61,675 nt of DNA from positions 1 to 61,675 of the forward strand of contig JAPLKA010000094.1 of assembly GCA_026388315.1 (NCBI GenBank). Reading direction: 5' to 3'. Under the pieces are notes generated by a model that was not told the DNA's origin, did not search any database, and saw nothing but the letters and a program-made list of their open reading frames with translations. Of this stretch, positions 24,437 to 33,482 are shown piece by piece (within the stretch, counting starts at the first letter, position 1; each line of letters starts with the position of its first letter). The translations under genes were made by a program, and so were the position numbers. The stretch is from Pseudomonadota bacterium (lineage in GTDB: Bacteria; Desulfobacterota; Syntrophorhabdia; Syntrophorhabdales; Syntrophorhabdaceae).

Positions 24437-24465
24437 TTGTTGGTTTCAAGCAACAATGGTATAAT
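24437..24465 (+). promoter_or_regulatory. Sigma-70-type promoter with internal inverted repeat, before the RND operon
   Basis: TTGTTG (24437-24442), a 17-bp spacer and TATAAT (24460-24465) form a good promoter. ATTGTTG (24436-24442) and CAACAAT (24451-24457) are a perfect 7-bp inverted repeat between and over the boxes, well placed for a repressor. The expected start of transcription is about 35 bases before the GTG at 24507. Confidence 0.6.
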
Positions 24466-24506
24466 TATTCTTCAGATTTTTTAAATCTTTTTCATCAGGG
24501 GGCAAC

Positions 24507-25691
24507 GTGAAGAAGAACAGAACATGCTTTATTGCAGCCATTCTTTTGCTCATATTTATACTGCCGGGGTGCGGGAAAGGGCAGAAGGAAGGACAGCAAG
24601 CGCCTGTTGTGGAAGTGGTCAATGTAATTCAGAAGGATGTACCGATTTACATGGAATGGGTGGGTACAACGGACGGTTATGTTAACGCTACGATTCGTGC
24701 ACAGGTTCAAGGATACCTCATCAAGCAGAATTATCAGGAAGGCGATTTCGTCAAGAAAGGGCAGCTCCTTTTTGAGATCGACCCGCGGCTCTTCCAGGCT
24801 GCACTGGATCTGGCAAAGGCAAGTCTGGCAGGCGCAGAGGCGCGGTGGACAGCGGCAAAGGCCGATCTTGCCCGTATCAAACCCCTTGCTGCGCAGAATG
24901 CGGTAAGCCAGAAGACTTTGGATGACAGTATCGGCACCGAGCAATCATCGGCAGCATCGGTACTCTCAGCCAGGGCTAATGTTGATAAAGCCGCCCTGGA
25001 CCTCAGCTTTACGAAGGTTGTCTCTCTCATTGACGGCATTGCCGGCATTTCCAAGACCCAGGTTGGAGACCTTGTGGGCCCAGGTCCTCAGGAAGAATTG
25101 ACTACGGTCTCGACGGTGGACCCCATCAAGGTCTACATAAATATCAGCGAGCAGGAATACCTGAAGGCTGCAGAGATAAAGGATAAAGATATTGAAAAAA
25201 TGTCCCTTGAGCTGATCCTTTCTGACGGGAGTATCTATCCTCATAAAGGCAGGTTTTTTCTCGCCGACCGTCAGGTCGATGTAAAGACCGGCACTATCAA
25301 GGTCGGCGCCATCTTCAAAAACCCCGGCCGCCTCCTGCGTCCAGGACAATTTGCCAAAGTAAAAGCGGTAGTAACGACAAAAAAAGGCGCCTTGCTGGTA
25401 CCCCAGCGTGCCGTTACCGAGCTCCAGGGGAGCTACCAGGTGGCAGTGGTCGGACCGGACAACAAGGTGGATATAAGGCCCGTAAAGGCGACTTACCGCG
25501 TTGGTAATCTCTGGGTAATCGAGGAAGGCTTGAAGCCTGGTGAGCGTGTTATTGCAGAGGGTATACAGAAAGTCAGGCAGGGCATACCCGTAAATCCTAA
25601 ACCCTTCGGTGCAGAGGCCAAACCGAAACCGGAAGCACCTGCAAAGACAGAGAAGAAATCAGAAAGCCCCTCTAAGACAGAAAAAAGGTAG
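24507..25691 (+). CDS. RND efflux periplasmic adaptor (AcrA/MexA family), lipoprotein
   Basis: This 394-residue adaptor has a lipoprotein signal: hydrophobic run then L-P-G-C-G, with the Cys at about residue 22 lipidated. The first lipoyl half is V-K-K-G-Q-L-L-F-E-I-D-P-R-L, followed by a helical hairpin (about 90-165), the second lipoyl half and beta-barrel (D-G-I-A-G-I-S-K-T-Q-V-G-D-L-V), and the membrane-proximal region P-Q-R-A-V-T-E-L-Q-G. The tail is Lys/Pro/Glu-rich and repetitive (K-P-K-P-E-A-P-A-K-T-E-K-K). It starts with GTG after AGGGGG. First gene of the operon, 6 bp before the first pump. Confidence 0.94.
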   Translation: MKKNRTCFIAAILLLIFILPGCGKGQKEGQQAPVVEVVNVIQKDVPIYMEWVGTTDGYVNATIRAQVQGYLIKQNYQEGDFVKKGQLLFEIDPRLFQAALDLAKASLAGAEARWTAAKADLARIKPLAAQNAVSQKTLDDSIGTEQSSAASVLSARANVDKAALDLSFTKVVSLIDGIAGISKTQVGDLVGPGPQEELTTVSTVDPIKVYINISEQEYLKAAEIKDKDIEKMSLELILSDGSIYPHKGRFFLADRQVDVKTGTIKVGAIFKNPGRLLRPGQFAKVKAVVTTKKGALLVPQRAVTELQGSYQVAVVGPDNKVDIRPVKATYRVGNLWVIEEGLKPGERVIAEGIQKVRQGIPVNPKPFGAEAKPKPEAPAKTEKKSESPSKTEKR

Positions 25692-25697
25692 GCCACA

Positions 25698-28600
25698 GTG
25701 ACAAAGTTCTTTATTAACCGTCCTATCGTGGCTATGGTGATCTCAATCCTTATGGTCATCGTGGGTATTGTTGCCATGTTGAGTCTGCCTGTTGCGCAGT
25801 TTCCCAGTATTGTTCCCCCTGAAATCCAGGTACAGACGACCTTTCTTGGCGCGGATGCACTTACCGTTGAGCAGTCGGTAGCGACACCCCTTGAGCAGCA
25901 GATCAATGGTGTGGATAACATGCTCTACATGTACTCCATTAACGCCAACAATGGCCAGATGACGCTGCGGGTGGCATTTGATGTGGCGACGGATCCCAAT
26001 ATTGACCAGGTTCTTACACAGATGCGTCAGCAGCAAGCTCAGAGCCAGTTGCCGCAGAGTGTCCGGAATTACGGCATTACGAACCCGAAGTCGTTGAGCA
26101 GTCCGCTTATGCTCGTTACCCTCTACTCGCCGAAAGGTACATATGATGCAACATTCCTTGCGAATTATGCCTATATCAATATAAATGATCCTTTGTCACG
26201 TACCCCGGGCGTCGGTCAGGTGCAGATATTCGGTGCCGGCCAGTATGCGATGAGGCTCTGGTTGAAGCCTGACAAGCTTGCCAAGCTCCAGATTACAGCA
26301 CCGGAAATCTGGGCAGCCCTCAACGCTCAGAATAAAGTGAATCCTATCGGTCAGGTAGGGGCCGAACCGGTACCGAAGGGCCAGGAGTTTACTTATACTT
26401 TGCGGACTCAGGGGCGGCTTGTGACAGAAGAGGAATTCGGGGATATTGTTGTTCGTGCCAAGTCCGACGGCTCCATCGTGCGCGTAAAAGATGTTGCCCG
26501 TGTTGAGCTGGGGGCGCAGATGTATAATATCATCGGCAGGATGAACGGGGCCCCGGCAGCCATTCTCGCAGTGTATCAACTGCCTGGTTCCAATGCCATT
26601 GAGGCTGCCAGAGGCGTGAGGAAAATGCTGGAAGAGATGAAGCGGCGGTTTCCACAGGACCTCGACTACCGCGTTTCTCTCGATACCACACTGGCAGTCA
26701 CAGAGGGTATCAACGAAATAGTGCATACCCTGTGGGAGGCGGTACTCCTTGTCATCCTTGTTGTCTTCATCTTTCTGCAGGGATGGAGGGCAACGCTCAT
26801 CCCGTTGGTTGCCGTGCCTGTATCCCTTATCGGCACCTTTGCCGTCTTCCCCCTGCTCGGGTTTTCCATTAATACCTTATCGCTTTTCGGTCTTGTGCTC
26901 GCTATAGGTCTCGTTGTTGACGATGCCATTGTCGTTGTGGAGGCAGTGGAAAAGCATATCGAGGAAGGTATGCCTCCCAAAGAAGCTACAATCAAAGCAA
27001 TGGAGGAGGTATCCGGTCCGGTTGTGGCCATTGCCCTCATTCTTGCCGCAGTGTTCATTCCTACCGCATTTATCCCGGGGATTACCGGGAGGCTCTATCA
27101 GCAATTTGCAGTCACTATTGCTATATCGATGCTCATCTCTGCTTTCAACGCCTTGAGCTTGAGCCCTGCCCTTGCTGCCCTTTTACTCCGGCCGAAGAAG
27201 GAATCGCGGGGGATAATGGGCAGGTTTTTTCAGGGTTTCAATCACTGGTTTTCACGGGCTACCGAAGGCTATGTCGGTACCTGCGGTTTTCTGATCAAAA
27301 AAGCGGGGCGGAGCCTCATGTTCCTTGCCCTCGTTGCGGTGGCTGTGGCGTTCTTCGGCATGAAGCTCCCCAGCGGATTTCTCCCCGAAGAGGATCAGGG
27401 TTTTTTTTATCTCGATGTGCAGTTGCCCGAAGCGTCGTCTCTCCAGCGACTTGATGCGACCTGCAAGCAGATCGAAACTATCCTCCGGCAGACACCCGGT
27501 GTTGAGGTTTTTAATACCATCGTCGGCTATAGCATCCTGAGCCAGGTGAATACCACCTACAACGCCTACTTCTCGGTTACCCTGAAACCATGGCATAAAC
27601 GGAAGAAGGCGGAGGAAAAATATGCCGCTATTATGGCCCGTGTAAATCAAGAGCTTAACAAACTGCCGTCAACCCAGGCCTTTGCCTTCTCGCCTCCTGC
27701 GATTCCCGGTATAGGCACATCCGGTGGTATTACCTTCATGCTCGAGGATCGTGCCGGAAAGGGTATTGATTTCCTTGCGGAAAACACGAAAAGGTTTATG
27801 GATACAGCCCGAAAGCGGCCGGAATTCGCCTCGGTAACCACTTCGTTTTATCCCGCGGTGCCGCAAATGTATGCCAGCGTGGACCGTGACAAGGCGGTAA
27901 AACAGGGTGTGAATCTTGCCGACCTCTACCAGGCGCTGCAGTCCTTTATGGGCGGCCCATTTGTGAATTACTTCAACCGTTTCGGCCGCCAGTGGCAGGT
28001 CTATATACTTGCCGACGGCGAATACCGTACGCGGGCGGAAAATATCGGCCAATTCTATGTGCGTAATAAATACGACCAGATGGTCCCCCTGTCAAGCCTT
28101 GTGACCATTGAGAAGAGCACCGGACCGGAGTTCACGCAGCGTTATAATGAGTATCGAGCCTCCCAGATTAATGTGATCCAGGCGCCGAAATACAGCTCGG
28201 GGCAGGCCATGGCTGCACTGGAAGAGGTGTTCAAACAGACGATGCCGTCCGAGATGGGTTTTGACTATATGGGTATGTCTTATCAGCAGAAGGCGGCCGC
28301 CGAAGGCATATCACCTATGGTCATCTTCGGACTCTCACTCTTATTTGTCTTTCTCATCCTTGCGGCACAATACGAGAGCTGGTCTCTGCCTTTCAGCGTG
28401 CTCCTCGGTACGCCCATCGCAATTTTCGGGGCCTTTGCGGGGATCTGGCTCCGCTCCATGGAAAATAATGTCTATGCGCAAATCGGGCTGGTAATGCTCA
28501 TCGGTTTGGCAGCCAAGAATGCGATTCTTATTGTTGAATTTGCGAAGGCCAAATTTGAAGAAGGCAAATCAATAACGGAGGCTGCCCTTGAAGGCGCCCG

Positions 28601-28856
28601 CATACGTTTGCGGCCGATTCTGATGACTGCCTTTGCCTTTATCCTGGGTACGGTGCCCCTGGCAATTGCCTCGGGTTCAGGGGCGATGTCGCGGCAAATC
28701 CTGGGTACGGTAGTGATCGGGGGGATGCTCGCTGCTACGTTAATTGCCGTTTTTTTAATCCCCGTAACCTTTTATGTTATTGAAAAATTTGCGCACAGGC
28801 AGGAGACCGAACCTGTTGCAACGCCCCATTTACCTGGCCCGCCCGCAGGTAACTGA
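25698..28856 (+). CDS. RND inner-membrane multidrug pump (AcrB/MexB type), copy 1
   Basis: This is a 1052-residue HAE1-family proton/drug antiporter with twelve membrane helices and two large periplasmic loops. F-F-I-N-R-P-I-V-A-M-V start, G-L-V-V-D-D-A-I-V-V-V-E (the two proton-relay aspartates in TM4) and G-L-A-A-K-N-A-I-L-I-V-E-F-A-K (the TM10 lysine) are all present, so the pump should be functional. It starts with GTG six bases after the adaptor. A close paralogue follows two bases after its stop. Confidence 0.95.
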   Translation: MTKFFINRPIVAMVISILMVIVGIVAMLSLPVAQFPSIVPPEIQVQTTFLGADALTVEQSVATPLEQQINGVDNMLYMYSINANNGQMTLRVAFDVATDPNIDQVLTQMRQQQAQSQLPQSVRNYGITNPKSLSSPLMLVTLYSPKGTYDATFLANYAYININDPLSRTPGVGQVQIFGAGQYAMRLWLKPDKLAKLQITAPEIWAALNAQNKVNPIGQVGAEPVPKGQEFTYTLRTQGRLVTEEEFGDIVVRAKSDGSIVRVKDVARVELGAQMYNIIGRMNGAPAAILAVYQLPGSNAIEAARGVRKMLEEMKRRFPQDLDYRVSLDTTLAVTEGINEIVHTLWEAVLLVILVVFIFLQGWRATLIPLVAVPVSLIGTFAVFPLLGFSINTLSLFGLVLAIGLVVDDAIVVVEAVEKHIEEGMPPKEATIKAMEEVSGPVVAIALILAAVFIPTAFIPGITGRLYQQFAVTIAISMLISAFNALSLSPALAALLLRPKKESRGIMGRFFQGFNHWFSRATEGYVGTCGFLIKKAGRSLMFLALVAVAVAFFGMKLPSGFLPEEDQGFFYLDVQLPEASSLQRLDATCKQIETILRQTPGVEVFNTIVGYSILSQVNTTYNAYFSVTLKPWHKRKKAEEKYAAIMARVNQELNKLPSTQAFAFSPPAIPGIGTSGGITFMLEDRAGKGIDFLAENTKRFMDTARKRPEFASVTTSFYPAVPQMYASVDRDKAVKQGVNLADLYQALQSFMGGPFVNYFNRFGRQWQVYILADGEYRTRAENIGQFYVRNKYDQMVPLSSLVTIEKSTGPEFTQRYNEYRASQINVIQAPKYSSGQAMAALEEVFKQTMPSEMGFDYMGMSYQQKAAAEGISPMVIFGLSLLFVFLILAAQYESWSLPFSVLLGTPIAIFGAFAGIWLRSMENNVYAQIGLVMLIGLAAKNAILIVEFAKAKFEEGKSITEAALEGARIRLRPILMTAFAFILGTVPLAIASGSGAMSRQILGTVVIGGMLAATLIAVFLIPVTFYVIEKFAHRQETEPVATPHLPGPPAGN

Positions 28857-28858
28857 TT

Positions 28859-31800
28859 ATGTCAAAGTTCTTTATCAACCGTCCCATCGTAGCCATGGTG
28901 ATTGCCATTATCACAGTCATCGTGGGTATTGTTGCGATGACGAGGCTGCCCATTGCCCAGTTTCCTGATATCGTTCCGCCGGAAATCCTGGTAGAAGCCA
29001 CCTATACGGGTGCTGACGCATTGACCCTTGAGCAGGCGGTTGCCACCCCCATCGAACAGCAGATGAACGGCGTTGACAACATGCTCTACATGTACTCCAT
29101 CAATGCCAATAACGGACAGACACAGCTAAGAGTTGATTTTGATGTAGGCACTGATCCGAATACCGATGAAGTGCTCGCGCAGATGCGTTTCGGACAGGCT
29201 GAATCCCAATTGCCATCCGAAGTGAATGCCATGGGTGTCACCATAAAGAAATCGGCAAGCAGTCCTCTCGTGGTTTTTGCCATTTATTCGCCGAAAGAGA
29301 CGTACGATCAGGTATTTCTCGCTAATTATGCCTACATAAATATCAACGATCCGCTCTCGCGGGTCAAGGGTGTCGGTCAGGTGCAGATCTTCGGCGCCGG
29401 CCAGTATGCCATGAGGCTCTGGGTAAAACCCGACTATCTCGCAAAGCTCGGTGTCACGGTGAACGACATCACGAATGCCATCAACTCTCAAAATACCGTG
29501 AATCCCTCCGGGCAGATCGGTGCAGAACCGGCTCCTCCAGGTCAGGAATTCACCTATACGGTAATAGCGCAGGGCAGGCTTATCAGCGAAAAGGAGTTTG
29601 GAGAGATTGTGATCCGGGCCAACAGCGACGGTTCTTTGCTGCGCGTTAAGGATGTTGCCCGTGTTGAACTCGGTGCGCAATCCTACAACATTATAGGCCG
29701 CTTTAATGGTAAACCTGCTGCCGTCATTGCCGTATACCAGCTTCCCGGCTCCAATGCAATTGATACCGCCGAACGGACCAAAAAACTCATGGAAGAATGG
29801 AAGAAACGCTTCCCTCAGGACCTCGAGTATACCGTTTGCCTCGATACAACGCTGGCGGTTATTGAGGGCATGAGAGAGATTGTAAAGACCCTCATCGAGG
29901 CGCTGATCCTTGTTATTATTGTGGTATTCCTCTTTCTGCAAGGCTGGAGGGCCACACTCATCCCGCTCTGTGCCGTGCCGGTATCGCTTGTGGGCACTTT
30001 TGCCCTTTTTCCGCTCTTCGGTTTTTCCATTAATACGCTATCGCTCTTCGGTCTGGTGCTTGCTATCGGTCTCGTTGTTGACGATGCCATTGTTGTCGTG
30101 GAGGCTGTGGAGAAGCATATCGAGGAAGGTATGCCGCCCAAGGAGGCTACAATCAAAGCAATGGAGGAGGTGTCCGGTCCGGTTGTGGCCATTGCACTCA
30201 TCCTTGCCGCCGTGTTCATTCCTACCGCATTTATCCCGGGGATCACGGGGAGGCTCTATCAGCAATTTGCTGTTACCATTGCCATTTCAGTCCTCATTTC
30301 AGCCTTTAACGCCCTGACGCTCAGTCCTGCACTGGCGGCCCTGCTGCTCCGGCCAAAGACAAAGGGCTCAGGTCTGCTCCAGAAATTCTATGACCTGTTC
30401 AACCGTGTTTTTAAGCGTGCAACAGACGGGTATGTGGGTCTCTGCGGCGTTGCCATCAGAAAGACCCTGATCAGTCTTATCATACTTGTCGGGGTTGTGG
30501 CAATGTCCGGTATTTTCGCCAGAATGGTGCCGGGCAGTTTTCTTCCCGAGGAGGACCAGGGGTATCAGTTCGCTGCACTCCAGTTACCCTTTGCCGCCTC
30601 GCTGCAGCGCACCGATGAGGCCGTGAAGAAGGTTGAAGAAATCATTCAGAAAACCCCGGGTGTGAAATACTGCACGGCAGTCACCGGCTTCAACCTGTTG
30701 AGCCAGATTACCAACACATACAGCGGTTTTTTCTTCATAACCCTTGAGGAATGGGCAAAAAGAAAAAAGCCGGAGGAACAATATGAGGCAATTATGATGC
30801 ACATCTACGAAGAGATGTCCAAGGTGAGCGAGGGTTTCGGTTTTCCTATCTCGCCGCCGGCCATCCCCGGTATCGGCACCGCCGGCGGGTTCACCTTCGT
30901 TCTGGAAGACCGTGCAGGTAAAGATATCTCCTTTCTCGCCAATAATGTGAAGACTTTCATGGAGGCTGCCCATAAGCGGCCGGAGCTGACTTCTCTCGCT
31001 ACAACCTTCAGCCCTGCCGTGCCGCAGATGTATGTAAACGTGGACCGTGACAAGGTGCTCAAACAGGGTGTTGAACTTGATGACGTATACCAGACGCTGC
31101 AATGTTTCATGGGAGGTACCTTTGTAAATTACTTTAATCGTTTCGGCCGCCAGTGGCAGGTTTATGTCCAGGCCGAGGGCGACTACCGGACGCAGGTTGA
31201 AAACCTCGGCCAGTTCTATGTCCGTAATAACAACGGCAACATGGTGCCCCTTTCTGCGCTCGCTGATGTCAAAAATACATCAGGCCCGGAATTTACCGTG
31301 CGGTATAACCAGTACCGCAGCGCTCAGATTTATGGAAGCGCTGCTCCTGGATACAGCTCTGCCCAGGCGATGAAAGCCCTTGAGGAAGTTTTTGCCCGGA
31401 CCATGCCTCGCGAGATGGGTTTCGACTATATGGGCATGTCATACCAGGAAAAGAAGGCACAGCAGGGTATACCGGTGTCGGCCATCTTTGCTTTCTCGGT
31501 GCTCTGCGTTTTTCTTATACTTGCGGCGCAGTACGAGAGCTGGTCGCTGCCCTTCAGCGTACTTCTCGGTACACCGATTGCAGTGATGGGGGCATTCCTG
31601 GGTCTTCTGGTGCGCGGGCAGGAAAACAATATCTATGCCCAGATCGGTCTCGTCATGCTTATCGGTCTGGCTGCAAAGAATGCCATCCTGATTGTGGAGT
31701 TTGCTAAAACGGAATACGAGAAGGGAACACCCCTCGTTGATGCTGCACTTTACGGTGCCCGGTTGCGTCTGCGGCCGATTCTTATGACCTCATTTGCCTT

Positions 31801-31990
31801 CATCCTCGGCTGTGTGCCGTTGGCTATTGCGAGCGGCGCCGGTGCAGCAGGCCGTCAGGTGATGGGTACAGCGGTTATCGGAGGGATGCTCGCAGCAACT
31901 TTCATAGCAATTTTCCTTATCCCTGTAACGTTTTATATAGTGGAGAAGCTGTCACATCGAGGAAAGAAAGAGGATAAAAGTGAAAAGTGA
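28859..31990 (+). CDS. RND inner-membrane multidrug pump (AcrB/MexB type), copy 2
   Basis: This is a 1043-residue paralogue of the previous gene with the same relay residues (V-V-D-D in TM4, A-A-K-N in TM10). A stretch of about 70 residues around TM4-TM6 is identical in both proteins and nearly identical in DNA, while flanking parts diverge. Tandem RND genes with one adaptor are known in MdtBC, which forms mixed trimers; that is a reasonable model here. The last residues (E-D-K-S-E-K) are written in a GTGAAAAGTGAAA short repeat. Confidence 0.95.
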   Translation: MSKFFINRPIVAMVIAIITVIVGIVAMTRLPIAQFPDIVPPEILVEATYTGADALTLEQAVATPIEQQMNGVDNMLYMYSINANNGQTQLRVDFDVGTDPNTDEVLAQMRFGQAESQLPSEVNAMGVTIKKSASSPLVVFAIYSPKETYDQVFLANYAYININDPLSRVKGVGQVQIFGAGQYAMRLWVKPDYLAKLGVTVNDITNAINSQNTVNPSGQIGAEPAPPGQEFTYTVIAQGRLISEKEFGEIVIRANSDGSLLRVKDVARVELGAQSYNIIGRFNGKPAAVIAVYQLPGSNAIDTAERTKKLMEEWKKRFPQDLEYTVCLDTTLAVIEGMREIVKTLIEALILVIIVVFLFLQGWRATLIPLCAVPVSLVGTFALFPLFGFSINTLSLFGLVLAIGLVVDDAIVVVEAVEKHIEEGMPPKEATIKAMEEVSGPVVAIALILAAVFIPTAFIPGITGRLYQQFAVTIAISVLISAFNALTLSPALAALLLRPKTKGSGLLQKFYDLFNRVFKRATDGYVGLCGVAIRKTLISLIILVGVVAMSGIFARMVPGSFLPEEDQGYQFAALQLPFAASLQRTDEAVKKVEEIIQKTPGVKYCTAVTGFNLLSQITNTYSGFFFITLEEWAKRKKPEEQYEAIMMHIYEEMSKVSEGFGFPISPPAIPGIGTAGGFTFVLEDRAGKDISFLANNVKTFMEAAHKRPELTSLATTFSPAVPQMYVNVDRDKVLKQGVELDDVYQTLQCFMGGTFVNYFNRFGRQWQVYVQAEGDYRTQVENLGQFYVRNNNGNMVPLSALADVKNTSGPEFTVRYNQYRSAQIYGSAAPGYSSAQAMKALEEVFARTMPREMGFDYMGMSYQEKKAQQGIPVSAIFAFSVLCVFLILAAQYESWSLPFSVLLGTPIAVMGAFLGLLVRGQENNIYAQIGLVMLIGLAAKNAILIVEFAKTEYEKGTPLVDAALYGARLRLRPILMTSFAFILGCVPLAIASGAGAAGRQVMGTAVIGGMLAATFIAIFLIPVTFYIVEKLSHRGKKEDKSEK

Positions 31991-32022
31991 AATGATGAAA
32001 ACAAAAAATGAGGGTGAGTGAC

Positions 32023-33465
32023 ATGAAAAGATTTATAACCTTCCTGATATCTATAGCTGTACTTACGGGCTGCGCCATCGGCCCCGACTACAAACGCCCG
32101 GCAATCGATACACCCGCCTCCTGGCGCTTTGAAGAGAAAGAGACCAGGGATGTTGCCAACACGACCTGGTGGGAGCAGTTCAATGACCCGGTTTTAAATG
32201 ATCTTATTCAGATTTCGCTCAGTGAGAACAAGGACCTGAAGATTGCATCTGCGAGGATCGAGAGTTATATAGGACAATACTGGGTAGCACGGGCGGGTCT
32301 TTTTCCACAGATCGCTGCCGGCGGCAGCGCAGGCAAAAGCCGTATCAGTGAGTTAGGTTCGACCCCGTTATCATCCCAGACTGAGAATCCGGCGTGGGCC
32401 TATCAGGCTTCTCTAAACTCCATGACCGGCAGTTGGGAGATTGATGTCTGGGGTCGCCTGCGCCGGGCAACAGAGGCGGCGCGTGCTGACCTTTTGAGTT
32501 CCGAAGAGGGGAGACGCGCTGTCATCCTCTCGCTCGTCTCTTTTGTAGCAAACGCCTACATAAACCTCCGCGATCTCGATAAACAGCTCGAAGTGGCGGA
32601 ACGTACCGTACAAAGCAGAGAGGACTCCTATAAACTGTTTACACTTCGTTATAAGGGAGGGATCATTTCCCTGCTGGAACTTTCACAGGTGGAGTCTGAG
32701 TATGAACAGACACTTTCCCAGATACCCGTTATTAAGAAGAACATTGCACAGCAGGAAAATTCGCTGAGCGTACTGCTTGGAAGAAACCCAAGTCCTATCC
32801 CGAGAGGTAAGACAATCGATGAGCTTATGCTGCCCCCGGTCCCGGAAGGTTTACCGTCTGACCTCCTTGAACGGCGGCCGGATATCCGTCAGGCCGAGCA
32901 GGCGCTTGTTGCCGCCAATGCACGAATTGGCGTGGCACGTGCACTCTATTTTCCTACCATTACCCTGACCGGTCTTTTTGGGTGGTCAAGCACGGAACTC
33001 ACCAGCCTTTTCAACGGGCCCGCGCAGATCTGGAGCTGGGCCGGCAATTTCAGTGCCCCTGTTTTCACCGGTGGCGCCAATGTGGGGCAGAACATAGTAG
33101 CTGAAGCGCAACACCAGGAAGTCCTTTTACGTTACCAGAAGACGATCCAGACTGCCTTCCGGGAGGTAGAGGATGCACTTGTGGACCAGAAACGCATACG
33201 GGAACAATTAGACGCGCAGAAGCGGCAGGTGGAGGCCCTTCGCACCTCTGCTCGGGTGGCGAGACTCAGGTATGATAACGGTTACGTGAGTTACATTGAG
33301 GTGCTTGATGCAGAGCGAAGCCTCTTCAATGCGGAGCTTGATTACGCAAGGACACAGGGGGCTCTTTTCCAGGCCTTCGTGAGCCTGTACGCGTCGATGG
33401 GGGGTGGATGGGTCACAGAGGCGGACAAAATGACGGCGGCAGTAACGCCTGCGAAACTAAACTGA
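32023..33465 (+). CDS. RND outer-membrane factor lipoprotein (OprM/NodT family)
   Basis: This 480-residue outer-membrane channel of the pump has a lipobox L-T-G-C at about residues 14-17 and the mature start A-I-G-P-D-Y-K-R-P, the NodT signature. Two OEP repeats include W-E-I-D-V-W-G-R-L-R-R-A and L-L-E-R-R-P-D-I-R-Q-A-E-Q-A-L. The ATG at 32023 is chosen because GAGGGTGAG precedes it and the signal peptide begins there; an ATG 15 bp upstream is less likely. The antiporter gene follows 17 bp after the stop. Confidence 0.94.
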   Translation: MKRFITFLISIAVLTGCAIGPDYKRPAIDTPASWRFEEKETRDVANTTWWEQFNDPVLNDLIQISLSENKDLKIASARIESYIGQYWVARAGLFPQIAAGGSAGKSRISELGSTPLSSQTENPAWAYQASLNSMTGSWEIDVWGRLRRATEAARADLLSSEEGRRAVILSLVSFVANAYINLRDLDKQLEVAERTVQSREDSYKLFTLRYKGGIISLLELSQVESEYEQTLSQIPVIKKNIAQQENSLSVLLGRNPSPIPRGKTIDELMLPPVPEGLPSDLLERRPDIRQAEQALVAANARIGVARALYFPTITLTGLFGWSSTELTSLFNGPAQIWSWAGNFSAPVFTGGANVGQNIVAEAQHQEVLLRYQKTIQTAFREVEDALVDQKRIREQLDAQKRQVEALRTSARVARLRYDNGYVSYIEVLDAERSLFNAELDYARTQGALFQAFVSLYASMGGGWVTEADKMTAAVTPAKLN

Positions 33466-33482
33466 TGTGAAAGGAGGTGCCT

